Source: Desulfovibrio sp. (lineage in GTDB: Bacteria > Desulfobacterota > Desulfovibrionia > Desulfovibrionales > Desulfovibrionaceae). From it: DNA of 8,051 bases. The DNA is taken from assembly GCA_031270875.1 (NCBI GenBank), contig JAISXC010000071.1, forward strand, positions 1-8,051. Direction: 5' to 3'. Below the pieces are notes generated by a model, which saw only the letters and a program-made list of their open reading frames with translations, searched no databases and had not been told where the DNA came from. Below are positions 7,258 to 8,051 of the stretch, in pieces (position 1 is the stretch's first letter; every line of letters starts with the position of its first letter). Made by a program: the position numbers and the translations under genes.

Positions 7258-7372
7258 CCAACCGCACATGCCGCAGCTGTTTGACCTCATCGGCGGGTGT
7301 CAGGATGCCGGTCCGGTCTCTGCTTTGCCCGCGTTTCCGCGGCGGCGGGAGCGGGACAGGCGCCGGCGGCAC

Positions 7373-7401
7373 TTGCGCGGAGGCCGCGTACAGACTATAT
7401 T
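7373..7401 (+). promoter_or_regulatory. Candidate sigma70-type promoter of STAS-MlaE
   Basis: TTGCGC (7373-7378) and TATATT (7396-7401) are separated by exactly 17 bases; the -10 matches five of six consensus bases, the -35 only three. The first base of the ATG (7408) is seven bases past the -10, just where transcription would begin, so the message may lack a leader. Confidence 0.5.
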
Positions 7402-7407
7402 ACAGAA

Positions 7408-8051
7408 ATGCAAAGCATTTCGCAGGAAACATCGCCCCGGACGGCAAACCGCGTGGAGATACACAGGGCGGGGCAGGATTGCCTGCTCGTCAAGGTTGGC
7501 GGGCAATGGCGCATGGGCGAAAACGCTCCCACGTTGCGTCATGAAATTGATGATCTCCTGAATAAGCTTGAGGGTGGGCGCGTACGGCGGATCATGCTCA
7601 CCGCGGACGGGCTTGGCCCGTGGGATTCCAGCCTTCTTGTCTTTCTTGTCCGGCTCGTCGGTGTTGCGCGGGCGCGGGACATCAACGTAAACCTCAATTT
7701 GCCCGACGGTCTCACCCGCCTTCTCTCCATGGCCTTTGCGGTGCCCGCCGTTGCGGACGCAGGGCGAAAAGCGGCGGAAGAATCTTTTTTGGCGGCCGTT
7801 GGCGGACGCGCCCTTGACCTTATACCGGGCATACACAATTTTTTGTTTTTTTTGGGTGAATTTTCGCAGGCATGCCACCGTCTCCTGCTTGGCCGCGCGC
7901 ACATGCGCGCGCGGGATTTTTGGGAGGCCGTGCATGAATGCGGCGTCGCCGCTTTGCCGATCATATCGCTCACCAGCCTGCTCTTTGGTCTGATTCTCGC
8001 TTTTGTGGGTTCGGTGCAGCTTACGCAGTTCGGCGCGCAGGTTTACGTGGC
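7408..8051 (+). CDS. STAS-MlaE, phospholipid ABC transporter permease with N-terminal STAS domain (5' part)
   Basis: The frame runs open from ATG 7408 to the right edge, giving 214 codons plus two bases; most of the permease is outside the window. Residues about 16-118 form a STAS domain (VEIHRAG..., then IMLTADGLGPWDSSLLVFL at 62-80, where DSS sits at the usual STAS aspartate-serine position). In E. coli this regulatory domain is the separate protein MlaB, which binds the ATPase MlaF. From about 145 the MlaE permease begins: FLGEFSQACHRLL, the amphipathic region around RARDFWEAVHECG at 167-179, and the first full membrane segment ALPIISLTSLLFGLILAFVG at 182-201, followed by QLTQFGAQVYV. MlaE moves lipids across the inner membrane with MlaF and MlaD. 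No Shine-Dalgarno sequence precedes the ATG; GGAGG at 7379-7383 is too far away. GTG 7453 is an alternative start that keeps the STAS core. Confidence 0.88.
   Translation, partial: MQSISQETSPRTANRVEIHRAGQDCLLVKVGGQWRMGENAPTLRHEIDDLLNKLEGGRVRRIMLTADGLGPWDSSLLVFLVRLVGVARARDINVNLNLPDGLTRLLSMAFAVPAVADAGRKAAEESFLAAVGGRALDLIPGIHNFLFFLGEFSQACHRLLLGRAHMRARDFWEAVHECGVAALPIISLTSLLFGLILAFVGSVQLTQFGAQVYV

Larger units (their letters stand above)
7138..7407 (+). other. Non-coding gap with several small inverted repeats
   Basis: No convincing gene lies between the peroxidase stop and the STAS-MlaE start. The open frames here have low-complexity products (for example Pro/Arg/Gly-rich) and no ribosome binding sites. 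The stretch holds CCCCGG/CCGGGG at 7139-7165, CCGGC/GCCGG at 7175-7191, GCTGG/CCAGC at 7211-7226, ACACCG/CGGTGT at 7244-7257 and CCCGC/GCGGG at 7328-7349. The right end carries a candidate promoter. Some of the inverted repeats may be chance products of high GC content. Confidence 0.6.

Noticed and set aside
7079..7372. 97-codon minus-strand frame covering the gap before STAS-MlaE
   Set aside because: It begins in the GC-rich palindrome region, ends inside the peroxidase gene and has no ribosome binding site or domain.

Overview
This window looks like chromosomal DNA from a GC-rich diderm bacterium. The gene families (an MlaC gene joined to an MlaA gene, an MlaE permease carrying its own STAS domain, a YfeX-like Dyp peroxidase, and a DUF2157/DUF4401/GDYXXLXY membrane protein) fit a Desulfovibrio-type member of the Desulfobacterota best. 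That placement is an inference from gene content and base composition. I see no rRNA, tRNA, CRISPR array, insertion sequence or phage gene.

Layout. Positions 3-2755 (+) form a tight run: the 3' end of mlaD, then mlaC, mlaA (14-nt overlap with mlaC) and a DppD/OppD-type ABC ATPase 11 bp after mlaA. Positions 2791-5361 (-) hold one large polytopic membrane protein of unknown role, convergent with the ATPase gene; a candidate terminator lies between them. Its promoter can be proposed in the 78-bp divergent gap before yigZ (5440-6096, +). A Dyp-type heme peroxidase gene follows (6208-7137, +). After a 270-bp non-coding stretch rich in small inverted repeats, a STAS-MlaE permease gene begins at 7408 (+) and runs off the window.

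How the genes fit together. MlaD, MlaC and MlaA are the inner-membrane MCE protein, the periplasmic lipid carrier and the outer-membrane component of the Mla system, which moves phospholipids between the two membranes. The STAS-MlaE protein at the right edge is the permease type of the same system, so the window holds Mla parts at both ends separated by about 5.6 kb of unrelated genes. MlaF, the ATPase of that system, is not in view. The DppD-like ATPase is of the peptide-transport type, not MlaF, and no peptide permease, binding protein or DppF partner is visible beside it.

Points worth a second look: the split or duplicated Mla locus; the orphan DppD-type ATPase at the end of the mla run; a possible leaderless start for STAS-MlaE; an MlaA without a lipobox; T8 tracts in three mla genes; and the three-family membrane fusion. 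I found no clearly new defence or mobile system here.
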